NCBI GenBank assembly: GCA_035328465.1
Contig: DAOLIQ010000030.1
Span: forward strand, 1 to 33,026
Length of the DNA stretch: 33,026 nucleotides
Source of the DNA: JADJEI01 sp035328465
GTDB lineage: Bacteria; Bacteroidota; Ignavibacteria; Ignavibacteriales; Ignavibacteriaceae
Reading direction: 5' to 3'
The notes under the pieces are model-generated. The model had not been told where the DNA came from and ran no database searches. It worked only from the letters and a program-made list of their open reading frames with translations. The number at the start of each line of letters is the position of its first letter. Position 1 is the stretch's first letter. The translations under genes were made by a program, and so were the position numbers. Positions 29,977 through 33,026 of the stretch are shown piece by piece.

Positions 29977-32136
29977 TCAGAAATTTAATTCCATGCTCAA
30001 AGAGAAATTTCTTATTGGCTGAAGATTTCCGATCAATTCTACATAGTTGTAATTAAGAAGATTGTTTGCAACAAAATTAATTTTTAACGGTAACGAAAAA
30101 CTATTAAAATCAAATCCGGCATTCAAATCAAGCAAGAAAACTTCTACGCGTTTATCGGCATCCTGAACTATAAATTTTAATTCCTCATCTATTTCTTCAA
30201 CACGACTCCAATATCTAAAGTTCATTCCAAGATTAAAGTTGAAAAAATTTGATTGTACAGATGAAATGAATGAATGTCGCGGACGATATTTCAGCGACTT
30301 ATTCAAGTTGACATCTCTGGCCCACAGATAAGTATATCCGAGAGTTAGAATAATTTTTTTATCAAAGAGCAAAATCTCAGAAGTAATTTCACTGCCTTGA
30401 ATACGAGCGCGAGTCACGTTGTTAAAAAATATTAATCCGTCAGAAGGATCAACTGAAGGTTCAATAAAATCGAAAAGTTCGTTATTAAAAATCGCTGCAT
30501 CCAATGACCATTCTTCAAACAACATGTAATTTACTCCGGCTTCAATAAATAAATTGTTTTCCGGTTTAATGTTCAAATTGGGTTTGACAGTTATTCCACT
30601 TGTGGATGTTGATGTAAAAACTTCCGCAAGGGATGGCGCCCTGAAGCCCCATCCTGCAGAACTTCTCAAAAACATTTTATCATTAACTTTAAAATTAAAT
30701 CCAATTTTAGGAGCAAAGGACGAGAAGTCGGCAAGTCCTTCTATTTTCGTAACATCATACCTGATGCCTGCTGTTGATTTTAGATTTTCTATTAATTTAA
30801 AATCAAGCTGTGAATAAGCTCCGATTGAATAAGAATTTCGATTGCCAAAAATATTAGAATTAACTTTTGAAGAAACAAACTCGACTCCGGAAACATTTAT
30901 CAAATCATCGCTGATAAAATTTGTTAGTTGAACTTCACCTCTAAAGATATCCGAATTGGACTCATTCATAACTTCTGAATTATCATTCCAGATATTTAGG
31001 TAGTAACTAAGTTTAGTTTCGAAAATTATTTTTTCTGTTAATGCAGATTTTAATAGTATTGCCGTTAAATATCTGTTTGTCTCGGTACGCTCACCTTGTG
31101 AATCATCAGGCGGAACAAGAGCGTTTGAAGAATTTTTCCAATATAAAAAGCTACCGCTTCTTTTGTTCAAAGAATTAAATAGTAATCTGATTGAAGTGAG
31201 CGGTGTGAAGGAATACTGAATTTTTGCAAATCCAATATATTTATGATAGAACCCGCTTTGCTTATAACCGTCGCTTTCAAGTCGTGTAATAGCACCATTA
31301 AACGAAAACGATTTCAGTTTTTGACTATGTGAAATTGTAAGCCCGTTAAAGGTTCGAAAATCATCACTCCACTTCCATTCATCATAAAACGGTTTGTCAT
31401 AAAATCCTGCAAATGCTTTCGCAAAAGTTGTCGGTGTTTCGGGTATTGTTTTAGTGATTACATTAACAACCCCTCCAATAGCGGTCGAACCGTATAATGA
31501 ACTTGCTGCCCCCTTAATGATTTCAATTTTATCAGTGCTGCTAAGCGGTAATAATTCCCAGATTGTTTCACCTGTGTCGCCAGTATAAAAAGGGATGCCA
31601 TCAAGGGCAAGTAAAACGCGGGAGCCGGCACCACGGCTGTAACCGCTCGAGCCTCGAATACTAATCTGATCTTCAGTCATATTTATTCCTGATACATATC
31701 GAAGAGCATCTTCAAGATTAGAAATATTTTTTGCCTGTAAAAAATTCGCTTCGATAATATTTGAGGTAACGGTAAGCTCATTTTTTTTCTGTTCATATTT
31801 ACCGGCAGTGATAATAACATCTTCAGTTGGTATTGCTTCGGGAACAAGAGTTAAATTCAATGTTATATTGTGATTTGTAATTTTAATTGCTGAAGTGGAC
31901 TTAGCATAACCGATATGAGAAAATTGCAGGCTGTATTGACCGGGAGAAAGATTTTCTAATCTATAGCTTCCTTCTTCATCTGTTGTTGTTCCCTTGTTTA
32001 ATTCTGCTATCATTATATTGACTTGCGACAGAGGCTGATTGTTAAGGTCTGTTACTTTCCCGCTAATCAAAAAACTTTGCGAATATAATACTGAATTAAA
32101 AAGTAAAATCAGTACCGGTGCAAAAGCGATTTTCAT
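29977..32136 (-). CDS. TonB-dependent outer-membrane receptor, cobalamin/iron type
   Basis: 719 residues. The signal peptide ends VLYSQS. A carboxypeptidase-regulatory-like domain (SGKVTDLNNQPLSQVNI) is followed by the plug (LEDALRYVSGINM, GSSGYSRGAGSRVLLALDG, KIEIIKGAASSLYGSTAIGGVVNVIT) and the barrel, ending FSLSMELNF with terminal phenylalanine. Its size and plug are BtuB/FepA-like. The gene lies 25 bp after a small lipoprotein gene, which could be its surface-exposed or periplasmic partner. Substrate not readable. Confidence 0.93.
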   Translation of the reverse strand: MKIAFAPVLILLFNSVLYSQSFLISGKVTDLNNQPLSQVNIMIAELNKGTTTDEEGSYRLENLSPGQYSLQFSHIGYAKSTSAIKITNHNITLNLTLVPEAIPTEDVIITAGKYEQKKNELTVTSNIIEANFLQAKNISNLEDALRYVSGINMTEDQISIRGSSGYSRGAGSRVLLALDGIPFYTGDTGETIWELLPLSSTDKIEIIKGAASSLYGSTAIGGVVNVITKTIPETPTTFAKAFAGFYDKPFYDEWKWSDDFRTFNGLTISHSQKLKSFSFNGAITRLESDGYKQSGFYHKYIGFAKIQYSFTPLTSIRLLFNSLNKRSGSFLYWKNSSNALVPPDDSQGERTETNRYLTAILLKSALTEKIIFETKLSYYLNIWNDNSEVMNESNSDIFRGEVQLTNFISDDLINVSGVEFVSSKVNSNIFGNRNSYSIGAYSQLDFKLIENLKSTAGIRYDVTKIEGLADFSSFAPKIGFNFKVNDKMFLRSSAGWGFRAPSLAEVFTSTSTSGITVKPNLNIKPENNLFIEAGVNYMLFEEWSLDAAIFNNELFDFIEPSVDPSDGLIFFNNVTRARIQGSEITSEILLFDKKIILTLGYTYLWARDVNLNKSLKYRPRHSFISSVQSNFFNFNLGMNFRYWSRVEEIDEELKFIVQDADKRVEVFLLDLNAGFDFNSFSLPLKINFVANNLLNYNYVELIGNLQPIRNFSLSMELNF

Positions 32137-32161
32137 AATGAAGTAAAATTTTTATAGAAGT

Positions 32162-32695
32162 TTAATTCCCGCCCGGCGGCTGAGGGGGTGGGTTATCAAA
32201 ATCGCATTTAATATTTATATCCGTAACGAGTTGCCCTTGCGGGATAATTAATTTACCTGGTTTTGTTGAATCGCCTGCGGCATAATAAATTCCTGCCACC
32301 ACCCAATCTTTTCTGTCAAAAGATACTTCTTCAGTATATGATTGTGCAACGCAAACGTAAGAATATTCACCAGCGGGAATTAATCCACCAACAGGCACAA
32401 AACCTGTATCGAGGGAGGTGTATGCATAAAAAACTGCGCCAAACGGTATTTCCTGACTTACAAAACTTAAGTTAAAAATGTTAAAATCAGCAACTGAATC
32501 AAGCGGGTCGCGGAACACAATAATGTGTGTGCGTTTTACGCTATCGGGCCAAGCACCAACGAATACTACTGCTCCGCTAAATCCTTCAGGCTGCGAGGAA
32601 TCAGAATCGATTGCTGGCTCGATCCCGCCCCCACAGCCACAAAGGATAATTGCAATAAAAAATGCGGGAGTAAAAATTTTGTGTAGTTTGTTCAA
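32162..32695 (-). CDS. Small lipoprotein, TTG start, coupled to purM
   Basis: 177 residues. The lipobox IILCGCG gives a lipidated cysteine near residue 19. The mature protein is predicted beta-rich and ends in a Pro-Gly-rich tail (NPPPQPPGGN). It contains no methionine after the start; the start is TTG (32693-32695), four bases overlapping the purM stop (TTGA), with an AGGTGA ribosome site inside purM. It precedes the TonB receptor. No family recognised; a receptor accessory is the simplest guess. Confidence 0.7.
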   Translation of the reverse strand: MNKLHKIFTPAFFIAIILCGCGGGIEPAIDSDSSQPEGFSGAVVFVGAWPDSVKRTHIIVFRDPLDSVADFNIFNLSFVSQEIPFGAVFYAYTSLDTGFVPVGGLIPAGEYSYVCVAQSYTEEVSFDRKDWVVAGIYYAAGDSTKPGKLIIPQGQLVTDINIKCDFDNPPPQPPGGN

Positions 32696-33026
32696 ACTAC
32701 TTCACCTATCAAATTAAATTCTTTGTTAAAATTTGAAAATAATGTGCGCAAATTTTTCAATTCGTCGGAAGAGATAACTGCAACTAAACCTATTCCGAGA
32801 TTAAAAACTTTCCGCATTTCTTCTAGAGGAATGTTTCCTGTCCTTTGAATTAACAAAAATATTTCGGGGATAATCCAGCTTTCCCAGTTGATGTTTAACT
32901 TTAGCCCGGAGGGAATTATTCGCTTCGTATTTCCAGCAATACCTCCACCTGTAATATGCGATAACCCTTTAACATCAACAGAATTTTTTAATGAAGTAAT
33001 AAGCGGCAGATAAGATTTATGAATTT
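32692..33026 (-). CDS. purM: Phosphoribosylformylglycinamidine cyclo-ligase, C-terminal part
   Basis: About 111 residues visible; the N-terminal two thirds lie beyond the right edge. The conserved SHITGGGIAGNTKRIIP matches the AIR synthetase HITGGG motif, followed by a substrate-binding segment (IFLLIQRTGNIP) and the FNLGIGLVAVIS strand typical of the PurM C-terminal domain. The enzyme closes the imidazole ring in purine synthesis. The stop TGA (32692-32694) overlaps the TTG start of the lipoprotein gene. Confidence 0.92.
   Translation of the reverse strand, partial: IHKSYLPLITSLKNSVDVKGLSHITGGGIAGNTKRIIPSGLKLNINWESWIIPEIFLLIQRTGNIPLEEMRKVFNLGIGLVAVISSDELKNLRTLFSNFNKEFNLIGEVV

Overview
The window is AT-rich DNA from a Gram-negative bacterium, most likely of the Bacteroidota/Ignavibacteria type. 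Evidence for this is two TonB-dependent receptors with N-terminal carboxypeptidase-regulatory-like domains, several lipoproteins, RND/TolC export machinery, a TatD-radical SAM fusion, and two families of short palindromic intergenic repeats. No phylogenetic search was possible, so the placement is inference. One scaffold gap (100 N) lies at 7343-7442. It is flanked by an exact 55-bp duplication and is almost certainly an assembly artefact.

Right side (26244-33026, minus strand): a housekeeping-like run of purM (partial), a TTG-started lipoprotein translationally coupled to it, a TonB-dependent receptor, a TatD-radical SAM fusion, a PBP4-type D-Ala-D-Ala carboxypeptidase and the L11 methyltransferase PrmA. 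Next to it are a plus-strand secreted acidic protein (25800-26192), a plus-strand amidohydrolase (23940-25613) and a second, minus-strand TonB receptor (21114-23708).

Middle (19678-21113, plus strand): ahpC and ahpD, a peroxide-reducing pair with mycobacterial-type cysteine arrangement, with a recognisable promoter and two terminators.

Left side (1-19677, minus strand): a large arsenic and thiol-redox island. From right to left it holds an ArsR remnant, ArsR-1, an ArsR-2 operon (ArsR, an AhpD-like CMD protein, an FmdB zinc ribbon ending in Cys-Cys, ArsD, the double-domain ATPase ArsA, and two YlbF-family proteins with C-terminal cysteines), then ArsC, the ACR3 arsenite carrier, a monothiol thioredoxin-fold protein, a CoA-binding protein and ArsR-3. 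After ArsR-3 an operator/promoter region starts a second long run: a CxxC mini-thioredoxin, an ArsP-like permease, a Cys-containing lipoprotein, a DUF169 protein, a TolC-MFP-RND tripartite pump, a secreted Cys/His helical protein, a DGC-domain protein, an OsmC-like protein, a thioredoxin and a TetR regulator.

The first part is a classical arsenate reduction and arsenite efflux system with additional cysteine-tailed proteins. The second part looks like a less familiar thiol-linked export module: cytosolic thiol proteins, an inner-membrane permease and an RND pump under one promoter, with the last-gene TetR possibly controlling it through a site resembling its own operator. That module, and the cysteine-tailed YlbF/FmdB proteins, are the best candidates for undescribed biology.
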